This document shows positions 26,607 through 36,400 of a stretch of DNA of 64,000 nucleotides, one piece after another. The stretch spans positions 36,294 to 100,293 of the IMG/VR virus record IMGVR_UViG_3300022562_000520; one strand, given 5' to 3'. Position numbers and translations under genes: made by a program. Source of the DNA: a virus. The notes under the pieces were generated by a model. That model did no database searches and was not told the origin of the DNA. It saw nothing but the letters and a program-made list of their open reading frames with translations. How positions within the stretch are numbered: position 1 is the stretch's first letter; every line of letters starts with the position of its first letter.

Positions 26607-28253
26607 ATGACGACAGCAAAATGGACAGGATATTTTAAGGTTGTAACCCCACAACCTACCAGTGTAAAAATGACCGATAGCCAGGAAATGGCTGACGCAG
26701 GTGCATATAATAATTACACATGGTACCAAAGGTTAGTCCAAGGTTCGGCATCGCGAATGACGCGATATCGCGAATATGACCTTATGGATAATGATATTGA
26801 AGTATCACGCGCCCTTGATACGATAGCCGAAGAAATGACAGGTAATAACCCAAAAACTAAAGAACCATTATTAATTGATATATTAACTGAAGATGAAGAC
26901 AACGTTGAAAGTGTTGCTGTTTTAACATTAAAAGCGGCTCTTCGTCGCTGGGCGCAATTGCATAAATTTCCAAATCGTCTTTATAGTATTGCACGGTTAA
27001 CTATAAAATATGGTGATGTATTTTTTAAAAAGGGTAAAAAAATAAAAGACAGATGGGAATTTATTCATCCTAAGAATGTTATCGCTGCTGTTGTTGATGA
27101 AACTGATGCGACGAAAGTTATAGCATGGCAGATTAAAAAGGATGTTGAAAGACCTAAAGTTGCAGGCTATTCTATGCCAATCGGTGGAAAGCCAAATGGC
27201 AACGGTACAGAAAGTGAAATAATACCAGCGAAAGATATGGTACGTTTCACATTAAGTGATGATATGGCAGATACTCAACCATTTGGTGAATCTGTTCTTC
27301 GTCCTGTTTATCGTTCACACAAACAAAAAGAATTATTAGAAGATGCTGTTATTATTTACCGCGTACAACGTGCACCAGAACGTCGTGTATTTTATATTGA
27401 CGTTGGTAAAATGCCACCGCAACGCGTAAAACAATATCTCGAAGGTATTAAAAATGAGATTAAACAGAAAAAGATTCCAACTATAAATGGTGGACAAAAT
27501 GAAGTTGATTCTGTTTATAATCCACATTCAATGAATGAAGATTTTTTCTTTGCATCACGTCCAGACGGTCGTGGTTCACGGGTCGATACTTTACCTGGTG
27601 GTCAAGGTCTTGGTGAATTGTCAGATTTGGAATATTTTCAACGTAAAGTATGGCGTGGTTTGAAAGTTCCAGTTTCATATATGATTGAACAACAAGAAGG
27701 TGGTCAAATATGGAATGATGGAAAGGTGGGTATTGCATATATCCAAGAACTTAGATTCGCTTTATATATTGAAAGGCTACAAGGTTTTATTGAAGAAACT
27801 TTAGATGCCGAATTTAAAGAATTTTTGCGTAAAACAAATATTCGCATTGATGAATCGATGTATCGTGTAATACTCCCAGAGCCTTCAAACTTTGGTAAAT
27901 ATCGTCAACTTGAACTTGATAGTCAGTTACTTAGTGCATACACAACACCAGATGGTTTAAATTATATGTCTAAGCGATTCGCATTGAAACGCTATTTACA
28001 AATGTCTGATGAAGAATTAATAACCAATGAACGTCTAAAACGTGAAGAATTGGGTATTGATCCAGATAGTAAAGATCCTAAAGATTTGCAATTAATTTAT
28101 GGTACACCTGAAGAAGGTATGCCAATGGGCGGCGCTGGTGCCCTAGGTGGCGGATTCGGTGGTGCAGAATTAGGTATTGGTGGTGAACCAACTGCCGCAG
28201 GCGCTGCTGGCGGAACCCCACCACCAGCGGGTGGTAACACGCCAGGTGTGTAA
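26607..28253 (+). CDS. 20: Portal vertex protein gp20
   Basis: A 548-residue portal protein, the dodecameric DNA channel at the head vertex. The conserved part includes RYREYDLMDNDIEVSRALDT, KHR-like SHKQKELLEDAVIIYRVQRA and FFFASRPDGRGSRVDTLPGG, all marks of T4 gp20 (524 residues). The C-terminus ends in a Gly/Pro/Ala-rich tail (about 505-548). It opens the head gene cluster gp20, gp67/68-like, gp21, gp22, gp23. Confidence 0.95.
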   Translation: MTTAKWTGYFKVVTPQPTSVKMTDSQEMADAGAYNNYTWYQRLVQGSASRMTRYREYDLMDNDIEVSRALDTIAEEMTGNNPKTKEPLLIDILTEDEDNVESVAVLTLKAALRRWAQLHKFPNRLYSIARLTIKYGDVFFKKGKKIKDRWEFIHPKNVIAAVVDETDATKVIAWQIKKDVERPKVAGYSMPIGGKPNGNGTESEIIPAKDMVRFTLSDDMADTQPFGESVLRPVYRSHKQKELLEDAVIIYRVQRAPERRVFYIDVGKMPPQRVKQYLEGIKNEIKQKKIPTINGGQNEVDSVYNPHSMNEDFFFASRPDGRGSRVDTLPGGQGLGELSDLEYFQRKVWRGLKVPVSYMIEQQEGGQIWNDGKVGIAYIQELRFALYIERLQGFIEETLDAEFKEFLRKTNIRIDESMYRVILPEPSNFGKYRQLELDSQLLSAYTTPDGLNYMSKRFALKRYLQMSDEELITNERLKREELGIDPDSKDPKDLQLIYGTPEEGMPMGGAGALGGGFGGAELGIGGEPTAAGAAGGTPPPAGGNTPGV

Positions 28254-28260
28254 AAAGTTA

Positions 28261-28268
28261 CATAAATA
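28261..28268 (+). promoter_or_regulatory. Late promoter element CATAAATA
   Basis: CATAAATA 30 nt before the 58-residue gene at 28299; one mismatch to the T4 late core. A second CATAAATA overlaps the Shine-Dalgarno and is probably not used. Confidence 0.45.
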
Positions 28269-28298
28269 TAATAAATCACATAAATAAAGGAGACACTT

Positions 28299-28475
28299 AT
28301 GTCTAGTGACAAAGAAGCACTTAATAAAATGCTTGATAATTTGATCAATGATAAGGGTGAACAAGCTGAAGTGCATTTTCATGATTATTTACAAGGCAAG
28401 ATGCAAGAAGTAATTCATGGAGATGAACAAGTAGTTGAAGAACCCGATACTACAATTACAAACGATGAGGAATAA
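28299..28475 (+). CDS. Small prohead core protein, gp67-like (58 residues)
   Basis: A very short gene between portal and the next core gene. AGGAGA precedes the ATG. Its sequence aligns with the start of its downstream neighbour: KMLDNLINDKGEQAEVHFHD here against KMLESLISGDAEKAGEHLHD there, followed in both by YLQ, K, an E-rich end and G(D/E)E..VEE. It therefore looks like one half of a tandem duplication. Position between gp20 and gp21 and the acidic, helical character match T4 gp67/gp68, head core proteins that are degraded by gp21. Confidence 0.75.
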   Translation: MSSDKEALNKMLDNLINDKGEQAEVHFHDYLQGKMQEVIHGDEQVVEEPDTTITNDEE

Positions 28476-28479
28476 TAAA

Positions 28480-28941
28480 ATGGCTAGGGGTGACAAAAAA
28501 GAACTTACAGCAACTGAAATTAAGAAAGAAGCAATCAGCAAGATGCTTGAATCTCTTATTTCTGGTGATGCTGAAAAAGCTGGTGAACATTTACACGATT
28601 ATCTTCAACTTAAAACTCGTGAAATAATCATGGGTGAAGAAGCAGTTGAAGAAGTTTCTGACGAAGAACTTGAAGAACAAACACGCGACCAAGCATTTGC
28701 AATGTCTGGTAAAGTTATGGATGATAAAGTTAAAGGCGATGTCAAATTCGATAACGGCGGTAAGAAAACAGTCAAGCGTCCAGATGGAAATAAAGATGAT
28801 CCAAACCTTGATATGAACAAAAAAGACAAGGTTAAATTTAAGCACGGCGGTAAACAGCCTGCTAAAGTACTCGAACCAACACCAAAACCAGATCACTTTG
28901 ATGATGGTCGTGACCGCAATCTAGGTACAGCTAAGTCTTAA
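28480..28941 (+). CDS. Prohead core protein, gp67/gp68-like
   Basis: A 153-residue acidic and lysine-rich protein. Residues about 15-60 are paralogous to the 58-residue upstream gene. The C-terminal half holds two copies of a charged unit (VKFDNGGKKTVK and VKFKHGGKQPAK). The ATG at 28480 follows GAGG and lies 4 nt after the upstream stop; an upstream in-frame start overlapping that gene is unlikely. Function in the scaffold core is inferred from location. Confidence 0.65.
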   Translation: MARGDKKELTATEIKKEAISKMLESLISGDAEKAGEHLHDYLQLKTREIIMGEEAVEEVSDEELEEQTRDQAFAMSGKVMDDKVKGDVKFDNGGKKTVKRPDGNKDDPNLDMNKKDKVKFKHGGKQPAKVLEPTPKPDHFDDGRDRNLGTAKS

Positions 28942-28968
28942 TTTAACCTATTAAAAAGGGATTTATTT

Positions 28969-29190
28969 ATGTTACTAGAAGAACTTTTACCTGAAAAATG
29001 GGCAAAAGCCGGTAAAATGGATACAGAAGAACGTGGTAAGTATGAGGGTAAAACCCAAGAAGAACTTAAATCCATGCTTAGCAAACTTAAAGCATCTGGT
29101 CCACACAAAAAAGGTAGTGCTGAATACGAAAAGCAAAATGAATTAGAATTTGCGCTTCGTGCTAAGCATAACTTTGGAAAAGTAGAGTAA
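28969..29190 (+). CDS. Small conserved head-region protein
   Basis: A 73-residue protein. MLSKLKASGPHKKGSAEYEK is a segment I associate with small proteins next to gp21 in other T4-like phages. The N-terminus MLLEELLPEKW contains LPE, a possible gp21 cleavage site (LxE). AAGGG is upstream. It may be a minor core or internal protein. Confidence 0.6.
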   Translation: MLLEELLPEKWAKAGKMDTEERGKYEGKTQEELKSMLSKLKASGPHKKGSAEYEKQNELEFALRAKHNFGKVE

Positions 29191-29200
29191 GGAAACAACT

Positions 29201-29836
29201 ATGACACAATTACTATTTGAAGAATTGACACCATCACAAGCTGGCCTTATTAGGGAATCATCCCAAGATGGCCAACATATGTGGCTTAATGGTATTTTCA
29301 TGCAAGGTGGTATAAAGAACCGTAACGGTCGTCTTTATCCAATGAATGAAATCAATGCCGCAGTACAAACGGCCAATCAGCGCATCAAAGAATCAAATGG
29401 TATTTTTGGTGAACTGGATCATCCACAAACATTAACGATTAATCTTGATCGTATTTCACACGTTATTACAGAATTGCGTGTTGAAGGAAGTAATGCAATT
29501 GGTAAAGCAAAATTACTTAATACCCCTATGGGTAATATTGCTAGAGAACTTGCGAATTCTGGTGTTGCACTTGGTGTATCATCGCGTGGTGCTGGTCAAG
29601 TAATGGAAGATGGTGGTGTTCAGGGATTCAATTTTGTAACAGTTGATATTGTTGCACAACCTTCTGCACCGAATGCATATCCAAGTACAGTGGTTGAAGG
29701 TTTAGAATTTGCAAAGAATGGACATAACATTCTTGAGCTTTCTGAAGCTGTAAAACACGATCCAGCCGCTCAAAAATATTTCAAACGTGAAATAGAAAAG
29801 TGGTTGAATACAGGGCTTTTTGCTAAAAGAAAATAA
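29201..29836 (+). CDS. 21: Prohead core scaffold and protease gp21
   Basis: A 211-residue serine protease of the T4 gp21 (S80/U9) family. GELDHP (H74) and GVSSRG (S127/S128) mark the catalytic His and Ser; NRNGRLYP is the conserved substrate-side loop. It degrades the scaffold and trims capsid proteins after LxE or IxE sequences. The length equals T4 gp21 (212). It is followed by a strong terminator. Confidence 0.92.
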   Translation: MTQLLFEELTPSQAGLIRESSQDGQHMWLNGIFMQGGIKNRNGRLYPMNEINAAVQTANQRIKESNGIFGELDHPQTLTINLDRISHVITELRVEGSNAIGKAKLLNTPMGNIARELANSGVALGVSSRGAGQVMEDGGVQGFNFVTVDIVAQPSAPNAYPSTVVEGLEFAKNGHNILELSEAVKHDPAAQKYFKREIEKWLNTGLFAKRK

Positions 29837-29898
29837 AAAGTTATAAAAAGTTCAAATATTTTTTAACTTTTATAATACTATAACTTATTGAAACAAAT

Positions 29899-29937
29899 AA
29901 GGATTTTGGTTTTATAGTGAAATCAAAATCCTTTTTT
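29899..29937 (+). terminator. Intrinsic terminator after gp21
   Basis: AAGGATTTTG (29899-29908) pairs with CAAAATCCTT (29924-29933), followed by T residues. An AT-rich inverted repeat (TTATAAAAAGTT / AACTTTTATAA) lies just upstream. It separates gp21 from the highly expressed gp22-gp23 pair. The rest of the 193-nt gap is AT-rich and carries only a weak AAATAAATA before gp22. Confidence 0.8.
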
Positions 29938-30029
29938 GTGTATTTAAATAAATATTTACATAGCAAAATTATAACTTTTTTATATTGAAATAGTTTTAAT
30001 TATTAACTTACATTTTAGGAGAAAAAACA

Positions 30030-31010
30030 ATGGAAGAACTGCTGCAAAAATTATTGGAAGCAGAAGTACTATCTGAAGAAACTAAAAAAGATTTAGAAAG
30101 TGCTTTCCAAACTAAATTGGACGAAGCGATTGCTGTTGCCAAGGATGACGCTGCGGCAGACGTTCGTGCAGAACTCACAGAACAGTGGGTTATAGAACGC
30201 GATCAGCTTATTGAAGCTGTCGATTCTAAGGTTACAGAATTTCTTGCTAAAGAAGTCGAAGAACTCAAAGAAGATATCGAACGTTTTCGTGATATTGAAG
30301 CTGAATATGCTGAAAAATTAGTTGAAGCTAAAGCAGCAATGTCAGACGAGTTAAAAGATGACTTGATGGAACTTGTAGAAAAAGTTGATGCATTCCTTGA
30401 AATCCGCCTTGCTGCTGAAATTGAAGAATTGCGTGAAGACCTTGACACAGTTCGTAAGAATGATTTCGGACGCCGCGTATTTGAAGCATTTGCTGAAGAA
30501 TTTGTGGCTTCATATGCCGATGAAGATTCGGCTGAAATTTCATTGCGTGAAACACAAGAACGTTTACGTGACGTAGAAGAAGCACTTGCTGAATCTGAAT
30601 CTAAGCGTAAAGAAATTGAACGCGAAATTGCAATGGAACAAGTTTTATCACCTCTCACTGGCCGCCAGCGTGAAGTGATGGAAGCAATCCTCCGTAATGT
30701 TGACACGGAACATTTGGAAGAAGGATATAAGACCTTTATTGGTCGCGTACTCCGTGAAACCTCAGAGAAGGAAGGTTCAGTACTAGCTGAGAGTAAAAAA
30801 GAAAAAGACGAAGATGATGACGACGAAGACGATAAGAAATCTAAGAAATCTAAGAAGTCTAATAAAGAAGACGACGAAGACGACGAAGATGAAAAAATCG
30901 AAGAAGGCGTAATAATCACAGGCGACAAGGAAGAAGAAATCGTGATAGAAAGTGATTCATCACATAAAGCACAGATTGCTTACTACAAGAAGCTTGCAGG
31001 TATTGAATAA
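30030..31010 (+). CDS. 22: Prohead scaffold protein gp22
   Basis: A 326-residue, very acidic, helical protein, the main internal scaffold of the prohead. Coiled-coil-like heptads run from about 1-220, including LSPLTGRQREVMEAI, conserved in gp22 proteins. A low-complexity Asp/Glu/Lys region (about 250-285) follows, then the conserved C-terminal AQIAYYKKLAGIE. TAGGAG precedes the ATG. It should be digested by gp21 on maturation; several LxE/IxE sites are present. Confidence 0.88.
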   Translation: MEELLQKLLEAEVLSEETKKDLESAFQTKLDEAIAVAKDDAAADVRAELTEQWVIERDQLIEAVDSKVTEFLAKEVEELKEDIERFRDIEAEYAEKLVEAKAAMSDELKDDLMELVEKVDAFLEIRLAAEIEELREDLDTVRKNDFGRRVFEAFAEEFVASYADEDSAEISLRETQERLRDVEEALAESESKRKEIEREIAMEQVLSPLTGRQREVMEAILRNVDTEHLEEGYKTFIGRVLRETSEKEGSVLAESKKEKDEDDDDEDDKKSKKSKKSNKEDDEDDEDEKIEEGVIITGDKEEEIVIESDSSHKAQIAYYKKLAGIE

Positions 31011-31051
31011 AATAATTAACTTTTAATTTCATTTTTCTGAGGAGAAAACTA

Positions 31052-32515
31052 ATGAATGAACTTTTCGAAAATTGGTCAGAAACTAAAGCAGCATTGCTTG
31101 AAGGTCTTTCCGCACAAAAACAAAAGGTTGTAGCACCTTTGCTTGAAAACCAGAAGCAGCAAATGATTGCTGAATCTGCGGCAGCAGGCTCTACACAAGC
31201 ACACGACATTGCTGGATTTCGTAAAATCTTAATCCCAATGATCCGTCGTATCATTCCAGGCACAATTGCTACAGAACTTGTTGGTGTACAGCCAATGACT
31301 GGTCCAGTTGGTCTGGTTTACACGTTGCGTTATCGTTACGCAGAAGCTGTTGCTAATACTACACACGCTAACCCATTTGGTCTTCCAGGCGCAATTGCGG
31401 TAGATGATGAAGTATTTGGTAATAGTTCACCAATTCGTCAATGGTATTCTGGCGCTGCTGGTCCTAACACAGGCTCACCAGAAGTTGCTGGTCCAGCTGC
31501 TGATCAACCAGCGGGTGCAGGTGCTATTGATAATGCTGATACTACAACAACAGGTATCACTGGACTTAACGCTGATGGTCATGCATGGCCTTCAAGCCTT
31601 GGCGCATCTGCTGGTAACACTGGTTACACAAACGCACTTGGTCAAGTAGTTGCAGGTTCTGTTTGGGGTGGTTCTGGTAGCTTCATCGAAGGTTCTGGTG
31701 GTCGTAAGATGACTATGGACGTTGTAAGTCAGTCTGTTGAAGCTGGAAGCCGTAAGCTCCAAGCTGGATGGACAATCGAAGCTATGCAAGATCTTAATGC
31801 ACAGCACGGTCTTGATCTTGAATCAGAAATGACACAGGCTTTGTCTGCTGAAATCGTTCAGGAAATTGACCAAGAAATCATCACTGATCTTCTTGCACTT
31901 GCAGGTACTGTTGACACGTTTGACGGTGCTGGTACTGGTGTATATGGTTTCAGTGCTGGTAACTACGCGCCTGCTTATGTAGGTGACCGTCTTGCTAACC
32001 TTGGTGTTATCATCAATCGTGTAGCAAACGAAATTGCACGTAAAACACGTCGTGGTGCTGGTAACTTCATCGTTGTTTCACCTCTTATCGTTTCTATTCT
32101 TCAGTCTGCTGCTAAGTCAGTCTTCGCACCAGCTGTTGATGGTAGCTTTAAAGGTCCAAACAACACAATGATGGTTGGTACACTTAACGGTACAATTAAG
32201 GTTTATAGCTATCTTTGGAACCAAGCAGGTGCTGGTCTTGATCTCGGTGGAGCTACTTCACCAATGGGTCAAGCTTCAGATACAATCCTTGTTGGTTATA
32301 AAGGCGGAAATGGAGAAACTGATACTGGTTACTTCTACTGCCCATACATTCCATTGATGTCATCTGGTGTTGTTGTTAACCCAACTACATTCCAGCCAGT
32401 TGTAAGTCTTATGACACGTTACGGTAAAGCCGTATTCACTACAACACAAACATCTCTTGGTAACAGCGCTGACTACTACGGTAAGATCAACGTTGCTAAC
32501 CTTGACCTTGCTTAA
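31052..32515 (+). CDS. 23: Major capsid protein gp23
   Basis: A 487-residue HK97-fold capsid protein. Conserved segments: FRKILIPMIRRIIPGTIATE, LVGVQPMTGPVGLVYTL, VANEIARKTRRGAGNFIVVS and YKGGNGETDTGYFYCPYIPL. QQMIAE followed by SAAAG (cut after E41) is a likely gp21 maturation site, giving a 41-residue propeptide (65 in T4). Residues about 95-215 are a Gly/Ala/Thr-rich insertion that probably forms the surface domain. GAGGAG precedes the ATG and a strong terminator follows, as expected of the most abundant protein. Confidence 0.95.
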   Translation: MNELFENWSETKAALLEGLSAQKQKVVAPLLENQKQQMIAESAAAGSTQAHDIAGFRKILIPMIRRIIPGTIATELVGVQPMTGPVGLVYTLRYRYAEAVANTTHANPFGLPGAIAVDDEVFGNSSPIRQWYSGAAGPNTGSPEVAGPAADQPAGAGAIDNADTTTTGITGLNADGHAWPSSLGASAGNTGYTNALGQVVAGSVWGGSGSFIEGSGGRKMTMDVVSQSVEAGSRKLQAGWTIEAMQDLNAQHGLDLESEMTQALSAEIVQEIDQEIITDLLALAGTVDTFDGAGTGVYGFSAGNYAPAYVGDRLANLGVIINRVANEIARKTRRGAGNFIVVSPLIVSILQSAAKSVFAPAVDGSFKGPNNTMMVGTLNGTIKVYSYLWNQAGAGLDLGGATSPMGQASDTILVGYKGGNGETDTGYFYCPYIPLMSSGVVVNPTTFQPVVSLMTRYGKAVFTTTQTSLGNSADYYGKINVANLDLA

Positions 32516-32540
32516 TCGCAAGTTACATGGATGTAACACA

Positions 32541-32568
32541 AAAAAGCCACCTTCGGGTGGCTTTTTTT
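32541..32568 (+). terminator. Intrinsic terminator after gp23
   Basis: GCCACC, TTCG tetraloop, GGTGGC, then seven T; A residues upstream extend the stem. A second small hairpin (GTTACA/TGTAAC) precedes it right after the stop codon. Confidence 0.95.
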
Positions 32569-32579
32569 ATTGCCTGAAA

Positions 32580-32593
32580 AATAAATATAAATA
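32580..32593 (+). promoter_or_regulatory. Late promoter element directly at the GNAT start codon
   Basis: AATAAATA (32580-32587) ends 5 nt before the ATG at 32593; an overlapping exact TATAAATA (32586-32593) runs into the ATG itself. No Shine-Dalgarno exists. With the usual T4 spacing from the -10 element, transcription would begin at or next to the ATG. Confidence 0.6.
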
Positions 32594-32952
32594 TGAGACT
32601 ATCAGAATTATTTGAATCTATAAGCGAATTTGCAGAACAAACCAAGGCTAAATATGACTTAACCGCATTTCATGTTTATGAAACTGGTAATATTATAACT
32701 CTTAGTATGTTTGAAGTTCCAAAAGCCAACCGTAAAATGGGGATTGGTTCTGCTGTTATGGCAGACCTTGTAAATTATGCAGATGTGCATAGAAAGATGA
32801 TAGTTCTTACCCCAGGACTTCAAGATTCTAGACATGGAACTACGTCGCGTTCAAGGTTAATAAAATTTTATAAACGATTTGGATTTGTTGAAAATAAGGG
32901 AAGAAATAAAGACTTTGCAATATCCGAATTAATGTATAGAAATCCAATGTAA
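32593..32952 (+). CDS. GNAT-fold acetyltransferase, possible internal head protein
   Basis: A 119-residue protein. KANRKMGIGSAVMADLV is the acetyl-CoA binding motif A (R/Q-x-x-G-x-G/A form) and LIKFYKRFGFVENKGR is motif B of GNAT enzymes. The N-terminus MRLSELFESISEF resembles capsid-targeting peptides of T4 internal proteins and contains LFE, a possible gp21 cut. It stands alone between the gp23 terminator and the next late element. The acetylation target is unknown. Confidence 0.75.
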   Translation: MRLSELFESISEFAEQTKAKYDLTAFHVYETGNIITLSMFEVPKANRKMGIGSAVMADLVNYADVHRKMIVLTPGLQDSRHGTTSRSRLIKFYKRFGFVENKGRNKDFAISELMYRNPM

Positions 32953-32982
32953 CATATTTTTTACACGAATATTGATAACTAA

Positions 32983-32990
32983 TATAAATA
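32983..32990 (+). promoter_or_regulatory. Late promoter element TATAAATA
   Basis: Exact TATAAATA 32 nt before the ATG at 33023, in the gap after the GNAT gene. Confidence 0.65.
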
Positions 32991-33022
32991 ATCTTAATAA
33001 TAATAACAATGGAACTTTCGTA

Positions 33023-33364
33023 ATGGTAATGAAACTTACTTTCAAAGAGTATCTTGATTCCAAAGAAAAGCTAAGAGAAGCTATTGCAGTAACTCCTAAA
33101 CAAGTTAAAGAATATACTGTAAAAAAGTATTGTAAGCTTGTTATTGGTGAAAGTAAAGATGAAAAGGAACAGGTAAATCTGAAACCTAACCAAAAAATTA
33201 TTATTGAATGGGTCTATAGAAATATAGATGAACCCACCCCTATAAAAATAATATTTGAAGGTGTTAGTCCCGATATAGATTCTGAAGACCATTCAACCTA
33301 TTGGCAATCATTAAAACTTCAAAAATGGCTTCTTAAAAACACCCGCGAAACTGAAAGATCATAA
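33023..33364 (+). CDS. Unknown protein with possible capsid-targeting N-terminus
   Basis: A 113-residue protein. GGAA lies 8 nt before the ATG at 33023; a second Met (33029) would give MKLTFKEYLDSKEKLREAI, similar in style to T4 capsid-targeting peptides (MKTYQEFIAEA) and with an LRE site before Ala. The rest is mixed alpha/beta with a Trp/aromatic-rich end (YWQSLKLQKWLLKN). No family recognised. Confidence 0.6.
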   Translation: MVMKLTFKEYLDSKEKLREAIAVTPKQVKEYTVKKYCKLVIGESKDEKEQVNLKPNQKIIIEWVYRNIDEPTPIKIIFEGVSPDIDSEDHSTYWQSLKLQKWLLKNTRETERS

Positions 33365-33411
33365 AAATCAGTATTTCACCACAATATAAACCTATTATTC
33401 CCAACGAATGG

Positions 33412-33419
33412 TATAAATA
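33412..33419 (+). promoter_or_regulatory. Late promoter element TATAAATACT for the neck operon
   Basis: TATAAATACTTA, exact core, 25 nt before the ATG of the neck protein; AGGAG lies between. Confidence 0.75.
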
Positions 33420-33444
33420 CTTAATACATAGATAGGAGTATTAT

Positions 33445-36400
33445 ATGTCCGTTTTCGATCCTATTGGCGATTCTGCATTTGCTCTAAAAACAGAAGGTCA
33501 AGAAATAAAACTAACTTTTAAACAAGGGGTTCCAGCTACTGGTCAGGGAACAGTAGAATGGAATATTCCTACACCTGCCCATGGTTGCAATTCTGGTGAA
33601 GCAGGCGCATATGCAGGTATTTTAATCCTTCTTCGCACTGAACCATTAGATGCTTCAAATATTCCGCAAGATGGTGAAATATACGTTGCAGACCCGACAG
33701 CAGATGCTGATCTAAGTACAGCGGATAAAATAGGTGATGCTTTTGTAGTAGGTGTATTTTACGAAGCAGAACTAAAGGCACAAAATGGAACATTAACAAC
33801 TTCCTTAGTTATTAACAATATTAAACCTAATACCGCCTATTATATTGGTGGTTATGCTGTAGATGCACAATATAGATATCATTCCGAAGGTGTCCGTGCA
33901 TATTCAGACTCATACGGTGATAAAGCGGGAACAGGTATCCCATCTTATCAACATGTAAAATTGGGTACAAATGGTTCGGGAATTTTACCTACTGACGGAA
34001 CTGGACTATTACCGGGTGCAACATATGAATTTGATATAATTGTTGATAATAGTTTCCCAACAGGTTACGACTATAGAACAATTCAAGTATCTATTGATGG
34101 TATTAATGCAGGCACATATCAAGATTTGGTAGATGAAATTAATAAGCAGATGCAGCTATCTGATAATCCACCACAATCACCAGTTCCACCAAACACTAAT
34201 AGTTTTTATTGGGACCCAGCAGAAGAACAACTTTACCAATTTGATGGAACGACACACGATAAAATTGATGCAATAGTAGAACCTACCGATCCGGCTGTTA
34301 TAGCTATGGGTACTTATTGGTATGATTCTGCAAATAAAGTTTTAAATAGAAATAATATTCCTAATCCAACAGGATGGAATGTTATTAATCATATTGAAGG
34401 TGAATATGATTTAACTAATCCAGAATGTTCATTGTATTGGTATAATGGAACCATAGGACGTAAGTGGGATAGTACAACATGGTGCAACCAAATTACGTTA
34501 GTTTCAGCAGAAGATCCAAGCATATGTCCAACAGTTCAATGTGGTACATATTGGTATAATGAAGCAGCACTTACTTTATACAAATGGAATGAAACAACAA
34601 TTAGATGGGATGAAAAATCTGCAATATATTGGCCTGAAGCACCAAACACATTATCAGATGGTACATATTGGTTTAATGATACTAGTAATAAATTAAATTT
34701 GCGCGTAGGCTCTACATGGTCTGATATTACATCAACTTCTATAATTAGCGAAATAGAACCAACCACACTTACAGATGGATTAGTTTGGTATAAATCTTCT
34801 ACTGAAGAATTAAAAATTTATTCAACATCGTTATCTGCATGGGTAGATACTGATATATTAGTGTGGGCAGAAGATCCAACAGATGTTAATTCTTGTGATT
34901 TGTGGTGGAATTCTACAAATGATGAATTAAAAGTTTGGGATGTAGTAAACAATGAATGGGATCTTGTGATAAGTTTTGTTATTTCAAGTAATGATCCTTC
35001 ACAAATAACAGCCATCGTTGTCGATACCCTGTGGTATAATACAACAGATTCTTCCTTAACACGTTGGGATGGTAGTGATTGGGTAGCTGTTGATTTTATA
35101 GAAAAGATAACAGATCCAACTGTATTAGTAATGGGTGATGCGTGGTATAATCCAACAACAAACGAATGGAAGGTTTATAATACACCAGCATCTGGTTGGA
35201 ATATTATAAATCCAATAGACTCCCCGTTCGATCCAACAAGTATACCAAATAATACGTATTGGTATGATACTACAAATAATGCATTGTTTGTTCGTAATGG
35301 AACAACATGGACAACAGTCACATTTTCTACAATACCATATTTTCCAATAAGAAAAAGTATGTGGTATGACACATCGGAAAATATATTAAAGATGTGGGAT
35401 GGAACAGCATGGGTTGAAGCAGAATATGACGTTTCAGCATATATCAATCCAGCAGGTGGTATAACATTTAGAACTACCAAACTTGGTAGTAGTACAGCGA
35501 TATTAATACCAACACCACCCGGTTCAGTTTCAGAACCCGTTGTTGTTGGTACAGGATTTGCAGATTTTACAGAATTTGATATTAATCCGGTAACAGGATA
35601 TACATATGAACGTGATACTACCGGTCGCGTTTATTCTGCACGTCTTATCAATGATGGTTCATTTTTGTGGTCTAATTTATCACCATATGGAAAACTACAA
35701 GTACCAACTGCCGGAAATGATGGTAAATCTGGTGTTCCATCTTATATGGAAATTGGTGTTGGGACTGATGGCACGCCAGATGAACGCCGTGAATTGATGG
35801 ATAGTCTTCGAGCACAATTAGGTTATCCAGCTATTAAAGTAGAATTAACAAACTATCAATTAGACACCGCAATTCAAAATGCATTAGAAACATTTAGAAC
35901 GGTAACAGGTTCCGCTTATAGACGAGGATTTTATTTCTTAAATATAGAACCTGGTAAACAACAATATATTATGACTAATCGTGTAATGGGATATCATAGA
36001 ATTGTCAATGTAACTGCCGCATATAGATTTACATCTGCCTTTTTATCATCTGCACATGGTTCGGGTGTTTATGGTCAAGTAGTACTTCAACATTTGTATA
36101 ATATGGGCACTTTTGATTTAACAAGTTTTCACTTAGTAGCACAATATGTAGAACAATTAGAGCATTTATTTGCAACAAGATTAACACATACATTTCATGA
36201 AAATAATCGTGTGCTTTCTTTCTTTAATTCATTTACACGTCCAGAACGTGTTCTATTGGATTGTATGATAGAAAGAACAGAACAAGATTTATTCAAAGAT
36301 AGACTTACTAAGCGTTGGATTGAACGCTACGCATTGTCAGAAGCAATGTTAATGTTAGCGCAAATCCGTGGTAAGTTTTCTTCATTACCAGGCGCTGGTG

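Noticed and set aside
28980-29013. LPE near the start of the 73-residue protein as a capsid-targeting peptide
   Set aside because: The surrounding residues do not resemble the MK..EF/L pattern of the other candidates; a chance LxE is common.
30203-30928. Long minus-strand open frame of 241 codons opposite gp22
   Set aside because: It is a serine-rich shadow of the Asp/Glu/Lys-rich gp22 codons, with no Shine-Dalgarno and no recognisable protein.
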